Assembly: GCA_900540945.1 (NCBI GenBank)
Contig: UQHQ01000034.1
Span: 1 to 20,411 of the forward strand
Source of the DNA: an uncultured Collinsella sp.
GTDB lineage: Bacteria; Actinomycetota; Coriobacteriia; Coriobacteriales; Coriobacteriaceae
Reading direction: 5' to 3'
DNA length: 20,411 bases
A model generated the notes under the pieces. The model was given only the letters and a program-made list of their open reading frames with translations. It made no database searches and was not told where the DNA came from. Both the position numbers and the translations under genes were made by a program. Numbering within the stretch: the first letter of the stretch is position 1; each line of letters opens with the position of its first letter. Shown here in pieces: positions 6,498-12,721 of this stretch.

Positions 6498-8671
6498 CCT
6501 CCGCTGACCTCCTTAAAGATATGTCGATAACGCATGGCGACCGCGTCGCGCAAGGGGCGCGTCGCCACGGAGTCAAGGTTGCAAGCATACCGCAAGAGCT
6601 CGACCGCGTCCAAATGGGCCCATTCGATAAGATCCTCGTCGGCGTCCAGGTCCACAAAGCGCAGGGTCACGCCGCCGTGCTGGCGGTAGCCCAGAATCTC
6701 GCCCTCGTGGCGCAGGCGCAGGTCCATCTGGGCGAGCGCAAAGCCGTCAGAGGTCTTTTCGAGCGACTGGAGACGGTCTTGTGCCGCCGACGCGCCACCG
6801 TTGCCCTTGGAGTGCGTCATGACCAGGCAAGTGCCCGACACGCTGCCGCGGCCCACGCGGCCGCGCAGCTGGTGCAGGGCCGCCAAGCCAAAGCGCTCAC
6901 CGTTCTCGATGACCATGACGGTGGCGTTGGGCACGTCGACGCCTACCTCGACCACCGTGGTCGAGACGAGCACGTCGATCTCACCGCGCTTGAAGGCATC
7001 GATCACGCGGTCCTTCTCCCCCGCCGGCATGCGGCCATGAAGGCGCTCAATGGTAAGTCCCGGCAGGGCCAGACGCAGTCGTTCGAGCTCGGTTGCCGTA
7101 TCGTGCAGCGGTACAGGCACGGTCACGCGGCCCTCGTCGTCGCGGGCGATACCGGGTACGTCTTCCAGCTCATCGGCCGAGTCACTCGGCTCCACAAGCG
7201 GGCAGATCACGTAAGCCTGCTGGCCCTTTTCATACGCCTCGCGGATGGCACCGTAGGCCAAATCGCGGCTCGACTCGGTGAGCACGCGCGTCGTAACGCC
7301 CGCCCCCGGAACAGGTCGACGGCGGATGATGCTCGTGTCCAGGTCGCCGTAGACCGAGAGCGCCAACGTGCGCGGGATCGGCGTGGCCGTCATAACGAGA
7401 AGGTCGGCACCCGGGCCCTTGGCACGCAGAGCATTGCGCTGGCCCACACCAAAGCGGTGCTGCTCGTCGATGACGACAAGCGACAGATGCTTAAACGCCA
7501 CGTTGTCCGAAAGGACCGCGTGGGTTCCAAAGAGGACGTCGAGCTCGCCCGATTCCAGCTGCGCATGGATCTGCTCGCGCTCGGCCGCCGGCGTGGCACC
7601 CGTCAGGAGTGCCCAAGACATGCCAGCCTGGGAGAGCAAGGGGCCAGTCTTATCGGCATATTGGCGCGCCAGCACGCCCGTAGGCGCCATAACGCAGGAC
7701 TGAGTGCCCGAATCGGCCGCGACAGCCAGCGCGCAGGCGGCGACGGCCGTCTTGCCGGTACCGACGTCGCCCAGTAGCAGGCGGTTCATCACGCGCCCGC
7801 CATCGCACATATCGTGCAGGATGTCTCGGAACGCGGCCTCCTGCTCGTCACTCAGCGAAAACGGCAGGGCTTCCCTGAGCGCCGCCAGGTGCTCACCCGC
7901 GGCGTGGGCATAGGGAGCGACTTCGACCAAGCCGCCGTCGTTGCGCAGGCGCAGCGCCAGCTGAAGGCAGAGGCACTCCTCGTAGGCGAGGCGACGTCGC
8001 GCGATATCCCGCTCGGCCATGCTCGATGGAAAGTGAATTGAGCGCAGCGCGCGGGCATTGCTCATCAGGCGGCGCTTGACACGCAAGCGTGCGGGAATCG
8101 GGTCGAAGGGATTGCCGACGACCTCGAGCGCGCCGCTAACGATGCGGCGCATCCACGCCTGGCTCACGCCATCGCTCACGTAATGGACCGGCAGAATGGT
8201 GCCCGCGGCACGCCCACCCTCGAGCTTTTCGAAATGCGGAGAGGCCATCTGCTTAAAGCCGTAGGCAAACTCGACCTTACCCATCACGGCCAGGCGGTCT
8301 CCCTGCTTAAACTGCTGGGCAATCCATGGCTGACGGAAAAAGGCGACTTGTAGCACGCCCGTCTCGTCCACCAGCGAGACCTCGGTCACCTGCATACGCG
8401 GACGAGGCTGCTTTTGGACGATACGGTCGACCGTGGCGACAATCGTGCACACGGTACCGATGGGAGCCATCTCAATGGACCAGGAGCGCGTAAAGTCGAG
8501 ATATCGGTGAGGGATATGGAGAAGGAGGTCCCCCACCGTCCGAATTCCCAGACGGCGAAGGGCCTCCTCACGTTTACCCGAAACATATTTGAGTCGCGCG
8601 ATATCCTCGTCGAGCGCATTGCTCTGGGCAAAGCGCTCCGAGACGCGCGGCACGGAGCACAGCTCGGACAT
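6494..8671 (-). CDS. recG: ATP-dependent DNA helicase RecG
   Basis: RecG is a superfamily 2 helicase that reverses stalled replication forks and migrates branched DNA. The 725 residues begin with a wedge/OB-fold region (about 25-165; GIRTVGDLLLHIPHRYLDF at 42-60). The helicase core follows: Walker A GDVGTGKT (301-308), DEQHRFG (402-408, DExH-type box), TATPIPRT (428-435), TTVVEVGVDVPNA (571-583) and motif VI QLRGRVGRG (601-609). The C-terminal block has GEILGYRQHG. ATG at 8671 follows the upstream stop by 10 bases and has no strong Shine-Dalgarno site, so expression may depend on coupling. A GTG six codons in (8653) is an alternative start without better support. Adjacency to asp23-like and DAK2 genes matches Bacillus and several actinobacteria. 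Confidence 0.97.
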   Translation of the reverse strand: MSELCSVPRVSERFAQSNALDEDIARLKYVSGKREEALRRLGIRTVGDLLLHIPHRYLDFTRSWSIEMAPIGTVCTIVATVDRIVQKQPRPRMQVTEVSLVDETGVLQVAFFRQPWIAQQFKQGDRLAVMGKVEFAYGFKQMASPHFEKLEGGRAAGTILPVHYVSDGVSQAWMRRIVSGALEVVGNPFDPIPARLRVKRRLMSNARALRSIHFPSSMAERDIARRRLAYEECLCLQLALRLRNDGGLVEVAPYAHAAGEHLAALREALPFSLSDEQEAAFRDILHDMCDGGRVMNRLLLGDVGTGKTAVAACALAVAADSGTQSCVMAPTGVLARQYADKTGPLLSQAGMSWALLTGATPAAEREQIHAQLESGELDVLFGTHAVLSDNVAFKHLSLVVIDEQHRFGVGQRNALRAKGPGADLLVMTATPIPRTLALSVYGDLDTSIIRRRPVPGAGVTTRVLTESSRDLAYGAIREAYEKGQQAYVICPLVEPSDSADELEDVPGIARDDEGRVTVPVPLHDTATELERLRLALPGLTIERLHGRMPAGEKDRVIDAFKRGEIDVLVSTTVVEVGVDVPNATVMVIENGERFGLAALHQLRGRVGRGSVSGTCLVMTHSKGNGGASAAQDRLQSLEKTSDGFALAQMDLRLRHEGEILGYRQHGGVTLRFVDLDADEDLIEWAHLDAVELLRYACNLDSVATRPLRDAVAMRYRHIFKEVSGG

Positions 8672-8681
8672 GGGCAGATGC

Positions 8682-10343
8682 CTACTCGATCGAGAAGATC
8701 ACGGGGTAGAGCGGCTGCTCGCCACGATGGGCGTCGATCTCCAGGTCGGGCTGAGCCTCCTCGATGGCGTCGACAATCTCCTGGAAGGCCTCATCGGACA
8801 GCTCCTCGCCGGCCAGAATCGTCAGCGCGTCGCCCTCCTCTTCCTCCTGCATGCGGTTGATGCAGTCGAGCGTGACCTGTTTCACATCGGAGCCGACCAC
8901 GTCGATGGAGCCGGCAATGATACCCATGACATCACCGGAGTGAATCGGAGAGCCGTCAGAGGCGCTGGAATCGCGCACGGCACGAGTGACCTCGCCATCG
9001 CGAACCTCGCTGATGGCGTCGACCATGGCGGCAACGGCGTCCTCGAGCTCGGAATCGGGCAGGACCGCGAACAGCGCGGAGAACGCCTGCGGGACGGTCT
9101 TGGTGGGAACGACGGCGACCTTCTTGTCGGTGCAGGCAGAGGCGGCGGCCTCGGCAGCCATGCGGATGTTGCCGTTATTGGGCAGGATAATGACCGAGGT
9201 CGCGTTGACCTGGTCCACCGCGCCCAGCAGGTCGGCGGTCGAGGGGTTCATGGTCTGGCCACCCGAGACGATCACGTCAACGCCGAGGGACTTGAGGATG
9301 TCGGCCTCGCCCGAACCAGCGGCAACGGCGACAAAGCCCAACGCCTTGGCGGGCTCGGCGGCCTTCTCCTGATCCTCATGAATCTTGGCGGTACGGTCGT
9401 GGGCCTCCATCTCCATGTTGTGAATAAAGACCTCGTAGATCTGACCGAGCTGCAGCATGTGCTCGAGCACCAGGTTGGGGGTGTTGGAGTGCACGTGGAT
9501 CTTGTAGTCGGGGTAGGCACCCACGAGCAGCTCGCAGTCGCCCATGGAGCCCAGGAACTTAAGGCACTCGTCCTCGTCAAACGGGGCGTCGGCCTTAAAG
9601 AGAAACTCGTTGCAGTAGCGGAACTCCGAGCCCTCCCAGTCGTCGTTGGCCTCGATCTCAACGCGACCAAGGGCCGCGTCGCGGGCAGAGCCGGCAGAAT
9701 CAAACGTGGCGGAGAAATCCTCGACAACGGTGCTGCGGCCAAGCGCGGCGGCAACAAAGTTCTCCAGGAAGATGGCAAAGCCAAAGGCGCCGGAGTCGAC
9801 CACGCCGTTCTCCTTCAGAACGGGCAGCAGGTCGGGCGTGCGAGCGACGGACTGGTAGGCCTCGACGACGATGGCGTCGAGCGCGTCCTCGGCCGAGAAC
9901 TTCTTCTTTTCGCACTCGTCGGCCTTGGTCGAGACATCGCGCAGCACCGTGAGGATCGTGCCCTCGATGGGCTTGCGGACGGCCTGGAAGGCGACCTTGA
10001 CGGCGCGACGGAAGGCGAAGGCGATGTTGGCGGACGTGATAGGCTCATCGGCAGAAACGAGACCCTCGGCCACGCCGCGCAGAATCTGCGAGGTGATGAC
10101 GCCGGAGTTGCCGCGGGCGCCCATCAGGGAGCCGTGGGTGATGGCGCCGGCGATGGCCTCCATATCGGCATCGGCGGGAAGGGCGGAAAGCTCCTTGGTC
10201 ACCGAGGCGAGCGTGAGCGACATGTTGGTGCCGGTGTCGCCGTCGGGTACGGGGAAGACGTTGAGCTTGTTGATCTCCTCGGCCTTGTCGGAAACGGCAG
10301 CCGCAGCGATCGGAAAACAGGTGCGAATGGTCTTTGCAATCAT
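8682..10343 (-). CDS. DAK2-domain fatty acid kinase FakA-like protein (YloV family)
   Basis: The 553-residue protein has the FakA layout: an N-terminal Dha kinase-like (DAK2) domain, a middle domain and a C-terminal domain. The nucleotide and magnesium site appears in NVFPVPDGDTGTNM (28-41) and GARGNSG (75-81). The middle domain has C244 (RYCNEF) and the pair H283/H285 (IHVHSN), matching zinc-associated residues described for Staphylococcus FakA. The C-terminal domain includes VSGGQTMNPST and ILPNNGNI, family blocks. In Firmicutes, FakA phosphorylates fatty acids held by FakB (DegV family). No FakB gene is in the window, so the substrate is inferred. ATG at 10343 has only a distant GGAG about 13 bases upstream, so the exact start is moderately sure. 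It lies 27 bases after the asp23-like gene and 10 before recG. Confidence 0.9.
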   Translation of the reverse strand: MIAKTIRTCFPIAAAAVSDKAEEINKLNVFPVPDGDTGTNMSLTLASVTKELSALPADADMEAIAGAITHGSLMGARGNSGVITSQILRGVAEGLVSADEPITSANIAFAFRRAVKVAFQAVRKPIEGTILTVLRDVSTKADECEKKKFSAEDALDAIVVEAYQSVARTPDLLPVLKENGVVDSGAFGFAIFLENFVAAALGRSTVVEDFSATFDSAGSARDAALGRVEIEANDDWEGSEFRYCNEFLFKADAPFDEDECLKFLGSMGDCELLVGAYPDYKIHVHSNTPNLVLEHMLQLGQIYEVFIHNMEMEAHDRTAKIHEDQEKAAEPAKALGFVAVAAGSGEADILKSLGVDVIVSGGQTMNPSTADLLGAVDQVNATSVIILPNNGNIRMAAEAAASACTDKKVAVVPTKTVPQAFSALFAVLPDSELEDAVAAMVDAISEVRDGEVTRAVRDSSASDGSPIHSGDVMGIIAGSIDVVGSDVKQVTLDCINRMQEEEEGDALTILAGEELSDEAFQEIVDAIEEAQPDLEIDAHRGEQPLYPVIFSIE

Positions 10344-10370
10344 GGGTATTTGAATCTCCGTTTTCGGATG

Positions 10371-10727
10371 CTAGTTCAGACGGCTCTTGAGCGCGTCGAT
10401 GTGGATGCCGATCTTAAGGCTGGCGGGATCGATCTGGGCGATCTCCTGCAGGGTGAAGGCAACGGAGCTCGAAAGATTGTGGCAGACGGACTTCATGTTG
10501 ACGCCGTTCTCGAGCACGACGTGAAGATCGACCGTAAGGCCGTTCTCGTCGGCGGAGACAAGCACGCCCTTGCGGAGGCGCTGACCGGCAAGCAGGCGCA
10601 CGCTCTCGGCGCCCTGGAGCTGTTCGGCCATACCGACGACGCCATAGCACGTCATCGCTGCATAACCGGCAATATCGGCAATAACGTCGTTCGAGACGCT
10701 CAGGCTGCCGTTAATGGTCTCAGACAC
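10371..10727 (-). CDS. Asp23/YloU-family envelope-stress protein
   Basis: This 118-residue protein belongs to the Asp23/Gls24 (YloU) family, whose members are small and soluble, some membrane-associated and induced by alkaline or envelope stress; the biochemical role is unclear. Family features are the N-terminal SVSNDVIADIAGYAAMTCYGVVGMA (about 10-34), a central LTVDLHVVLENGVNM (64-78) and a C-terminal INA-type segment replaced here by KIGIHIDALK. The start is GTG at 10727 with AAGGAG 6 bases upstream. Its pairing with a downstream DAK2/FakA-like gene is strongly conserved in Gram-positive bacteria, which supports both calls. It is the first gene after a candidate promoter and a leader hairpin. 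Confidence 0.88.
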   Translation of the reverse strand: MSETINGSLSVSNDVIADIAGYAAMTCYGVVGMAEQLQGAESVRLLAGQRLRKGVLVSADENGLTVDLHVVLENGVNMKSVCHNLSSSVAFTLQEIAQIDPASLKIGIHIDALKSRLN

Positions 10728-10742
10728 AAGAATCTCCTTATC

Positions 10743-10759
10743 TGGTGCTCACGGCACCA
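10743..10759 (-). repeat. Small leader hairpin upstream of the asp23-like gene
   Basis: TGGTGC and GCACCA pair perfectly around a 5-base loop. In the transcript this lies just before the Shine-Dalgarno site AAGGAG, so it could affect translation. It has no T-tract. Confidence 0.5.
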
Positions 10760-10783
10760 TCTCGTGGGAGCAATCATTGCAAT

Positions 10784-10812
10784 ATTCTACAACGACCGCG
10801 CCATGTTGAGGT
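10784..10812 (-). promoter_or_regulatory. Candidate promoter of the asp23-like/fakA/recG unit
   Basis: TAGAAT (10789-10784, minus strand) is a good -10 box. At 17-bp spacing the -35 position reads ACCTCA (10812-10807), a weak match. It lies downstream of a strong terminator and about 57 bases before the first gene, where a promoter is needed. Confidence 0.45.
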
Positions 10813-10884
10813 GGTGGGTCACGGGATTACATCCTCGACACGAAATGTTGATATGGCAACGTTCTCGCCAGGCGATCGCGGCAT

Positions 10885-10915
10885 GAAAAAACCCGCCGCA
10901 TAAGCGACGGGTTTT
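10885..10915 (-). terminator. Strong intrinsic terminator after the tRNA-Asn genes
   Basis: On the minus strand, a 12-bp stem AAAACCCGTCGC / GCGGCGGGTTTT (one G-U pair) with a TTAT loop is followed by a T-run (10890-10885). It starts only 6 bases beyond the CCA end of the second tRNA, so it ends the tRNA transcript and separates it from the asp23-like unit. Confidence 0.92.
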
Positions 10916-10921
10916 ACAACC

Positions 10922-10996
10922 TGGCTCCCCGGGTAGGACTCGAACCTACAACAGCGCGGTTAACAGCCGCGTGCTCTACCATTGAGCTACCGAGGA
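10922..10996 (-). tRNA. tRNA-Asn (GTT), second copy in the transcript
   Basis: The 75-base gene folds as a cloverleaf: acceptor arms TCCTCGG and CCGGGGA, D-arm GCTC/GAGC, anticodon stem CGCGG/CCGCG with loop CTGTTAA (anticodon GTT), T-arm GTAGG-TTCGAGT-CCTAC, discriminator G and an encoded CCA. The U1-A72 start of the acceptor stem is normal for bacterial tRNA-Asn. The sequence is identical to the copy at 11030-11104. Confidence 0.97.
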
Positions 10997-11000
10997 ATTT

Positions 11001-11021
11001 AAAAGCCCAACGGAATGGGCT
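11001..11021 (-). repeat. Hairpin in the spacer between the two tRNA-Asn genes
   Basis: AGCCCA (11004-11009) and TGGGCT (11016-11021) pair around a 6-base loop; on the minus strand the stem is followed by TTTAAA. It resembles a weak terminator but lies inside the tandem tRNA unit, so a role in processing or partial termination are both possible. Confidence 0.5.
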
Positions 11022-11029
11022 GAAAAATC

Positions 11030-11104
11030 TGGCTCCCCGGGTAGGACTCGAACCTACAACAGCGCGGTTAACAGCCGCGTGCTCTACCATTGAGCTACCG
11101 AGGA
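11030..11104 (-). tRNA. tRNA-Asn (GTT), first copy in the transcript
   Basis: It is identical over all 75 bases to the copy at 10922-10996, with the same anticodon GTT and encoded CCA. It lies about 24 bases downstream of the predicted start of a strong promoter (11135-11162). The two copies are separated by 33 bases and look like a tandem duplication in one transcript. Confidence 0.97.
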
Positions 11105-11134
11105 ATAGGTGCGTGCTCTCAAGCAACGAAGTTT

Positions 11135-11162
11135 ATTATACGGACGAATCAGCTCAGGGCAA
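11135..11162 (-). promoter_or_regulatory. Promoter of the tRNA-Asn pair
   Basis: On the minus strand, TTGCCC (11162-11157) is separated by 16 bases from an exact TATAAT (11140-11135). Immediately upstream, A- and T-tracts (about 11163-11183, including AAAAAAG and GGAAAAATT) resemble an UP element typical of stable-RNA promoters. Confidence 0.88.
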
Positions 11163-11188
11163 GAACTTTTTTGAGAATTTTTCCGACC

Positions 11189-11216
11189 TAGTCATTGGGG
11201 GCGTCCCCAATGACTA
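11189..11216. repeat. Perfect 12-bp palindrome, REP-like or protein-binding site
   Basis: TAGTCATTGGGG (11189-11200) and CCCCAATGACTA (11205-11216) are exact inverted repeats around a 4-base centre. Neither strand has a T-tract after the stem, so it is not an ordinary terminator. It lies between the rpoD terminator hairpin and the tRNA promoter. Confidence 0.85.
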
Positions 11217-11221
11217 CATGA

Positions 11222-11255
11222 AAGCGCCCTCAAGCGGATGTGGTTGAGGGCGCTT
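11222..11255 (-). terminator. Hairpin after rpoD, probable terminator
   Basis: AAGCGCCCTCAA (11255-11244 on the minus strand) pairs perfectly with TTGAGGGCGCTT (11233-11222) around a 10-base loop. The T-tract after it is short (the stem's TT plus one T), so termination may be partial or helped by Rho. It begins 9 bases after the rpoD stop. Confidence 0.65.
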
Positions 11256-11264
11256 CTTACTTGA

Positions 11265-12611
11265 CTAGCTTTCGATGTAGTCCTTCAGCTTGCTGGAGCG
11301 GCTGGGATGGCGGAGCTTGGCCAGGGTCTTGGACTCGATCTGGCGGATACGCTCGCGCGTGACGCCAAACTCGCGGCCGACTTCCTCGAGTGTACGGGGA
11401 TGTCCGTCGACAAGGCCAAAGCGCAGCTCGATAACCTTGCGCTCACGATCGGCAAGCGAATCGAGCACCTGGGTGAGCTGCTCCTGCAGCATGGAGAAGC
11501 TGGCGGCATCGGGCGGAACGATAGCCTGGGAGTCCTCGATGAAGTCGCCCAGCTGAGAATCCTCTTCCTCGCCGATAGGGGTCTCGAGCGACACGGGCTC
11601 CTGCGAAATCTTCTGGATCTCGCGGACGCGATCGGCACTCATGTCCATCTCGGCACCGATCTCCTCGGGGGTCGGGTCGCGACCCAGGTCCTGGAGAAGC
11701 TGACGCTGCACGCGGACGAGTTTGTTGATGGTCTCGACCATGTGCACGGGAATACGGATGGTACGGGCCTGGTCGGCGATAGCACGCGTGATGGCCTGGC
11801 GAATCCACCACGTGGCGTACGTGGAGAACTTAAAGCCCTTCTGGTAGTCGAACTTCTCGACGGCGCGGATCAGACCGAGGTTGCCCTCCTGGATCAGGTC
11901 CAGGAACAGCATGCCGCGACCGACATAGCGCTTAGCGATGGAGACGACCAGGCGCAGGTTGGCGCTGATGAGCGCCTGCTTGGCCTCGAGACCGACGTTC
12001 TCGATACGGGTCAGGCGACGCATCTCGGCGCGGGTGAGCTCGATCTCGCCCGCATCGGCGGCCTCGAGCTTCTCGGTGGCATCGAGACCGGCCTCGATCT
12101 TCATGGCCAGATCGACCTCTTCGGAGGCGGTCAGCAGGTCGACCTTACCGATCTCCTTAAGGTACATACGAACCGGGTCGCCGGTCAGCATCACCGTGGA
12201 GGCATCGATGCCACGCACGCGCGAACGCGAACGGGACGTGCGCACGGTGCGCTTCTTCTTGCTCTTGGAAGAACCCATCTCGGCGTCGGCCTGACGGGCC
12301 ATCTTAAGCTCGTGATCGTCGAGCGAGCCGGAATCGTGCTCGTCGTCATCGAAATCGTCGGTATCGCTATCGTTATCGTCATCGTCGACGTCCATGGGGG
12401 CGTCGTCGTTACCGCTCGCGGAGATAATCTGGATGCCGCTGTTGCGCAGCGCGGAATACACCGCGTTGAGCTGCTCGTCAGACACATCGATATCCTTCAG
12501 GGCGACCTGAATCTCGTCCTCGGTTACCGAAGTCCTGTTTGAGCCGTTGCCCATGAGCTTTGCAACGTAGGATTCCAGCCCAGTACCCGTGCTCTCACTC
12601 TTTTTTGGCAC
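11265..12611 (-). CDS. rpoD: RNA polymerase primary sigma factor (sigma-70/SigA)
   Basis: This is the housekeeping sigma factor that directs RNA polymerase to -10/-35 promoters. From GTG at 12611 it is 448 residues. The N-terminus has a region 1.1-like helical part (about 10-65), then a strongly acidic tract (about 68-97, many Asp) and a Lys/Arg/Ser-rich tract (about 115-134). Region 1.2 starts at DPVRMYLKEIG (145-155). Region 2 includes NLRLVVSIAKRYVGRG, DLIQEGNLGLIRAVEKFD and the promoter-melting block GFKFSTYATWWIRQAI. Region 3 follows, then region 4 with the helix-turn-helix TLEEVGREFGVTRERIRQI (407-425). ATG at 12626 is also open but has no ribosome site; AAGGGAG (12623-12617) is 5 bases before the GTG, so I prefer GTG. 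It follows dnaG as in many bacteria. Confidence 0.96.
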   Translation of the reverse strand: MPKKSESTGTGLESYVAKLMGNGSNRTSVTEDEIQVALKDIDVSDEQLNAVYSALRNSGIQIISASGNDDAPMDVDDDDNDSDTDDFDDDEHDSGSLDDHELKMARQADAEMGSSKSKKKRTVRTSRSRSRVRGIDASTVMLTGDPVRMYLKEIGKVDLLTASEEVDLAMKIEAGLDATEKLEAADAGEIELTRAEMRRLTRIENVGLEAKQALISANLRLVVSIAKRYVGRGMLFLDLIQEGNLGLIRAVEKFDYQKGFKFSTYATWWIRQAITRAIADQARTIRIPVHMVETINKLVRVQRQLLQDLGRDPTPEEIGAEMDMSADRVREIQKISQEPVSLETPIGEEEDSQLGDFIEDSQAIVPPDAASFSMLQEQLTQVLDSLADRERKVIELRFGLVDGHPRTLEEVGREFGVTRERIRQIESKTLAKLRHPSRSSKLKDYIES

Positions 12612-12616
12612 AGATT

Positions 12617-12623
12617 CTCCCTT
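12617..12623 (-). promoter_or_regulatory. Shine-Dalgarno site supporting the GTG start of rpoD
   Basis: AAGGGAG on the minus strand is 5 bases before GTG at 12611. The alternative ATG at 12626 overlaps this region and lacks an upstream site. Confidence 0.65.
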
Positions 12624-12643
12624 CATAGTCCACAGGACTCATT

Positions 12644-12713
12644 ACTTTAGCACACACATTGACGTCTATACCCAAAATTCAGACTGGATATAGGCGCGAA
12701 TACGCTGGTTGAC
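12644..12713 (-). promoter_or_regulatory. dnaG-rpoD gap: candidate rpoD promoter elements
   Basis: No terminator is visible between dnaG and rpoD. Two -10-like boxes are seen on the minus strand: TATATC (12692-12687), with TGGTCA at the -35 position 17 bases upstream, and TAAAGT (12649-12644), with a poor -35. A 13-base palindrome AGTCC-ACA-GGACT (12627-12639) lies just before the ribosome site. An internal rpoD promoter is plausible but unproven. Confidence 0.3.
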
Positions 12714-12721
12714 CACAACAT

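Noticed and set aside
8589..10886. Plus-strand open frame of 765 codons opposite recG, fakA-like and asp23-like genes
   Set aside because: It is antisense to conserved genes and runs on into a terminator hairpin; the Gly/Leu/Asp-rich translation is a codon-bias shadow.
10914..11126. 70-codon minus-strand frame with a repeated GSSMVEHAAVNRAVVG segment
   Set aside because: It is a translation through the two identical tRNA-Asn genes, a well-known false protein type.
12709..12714. TTGACC on the plus strand as a -35 box
   Set aside because: No plus-strand gene or suitable -10 box follows; it is more likely chance or part of a minus-strand element.
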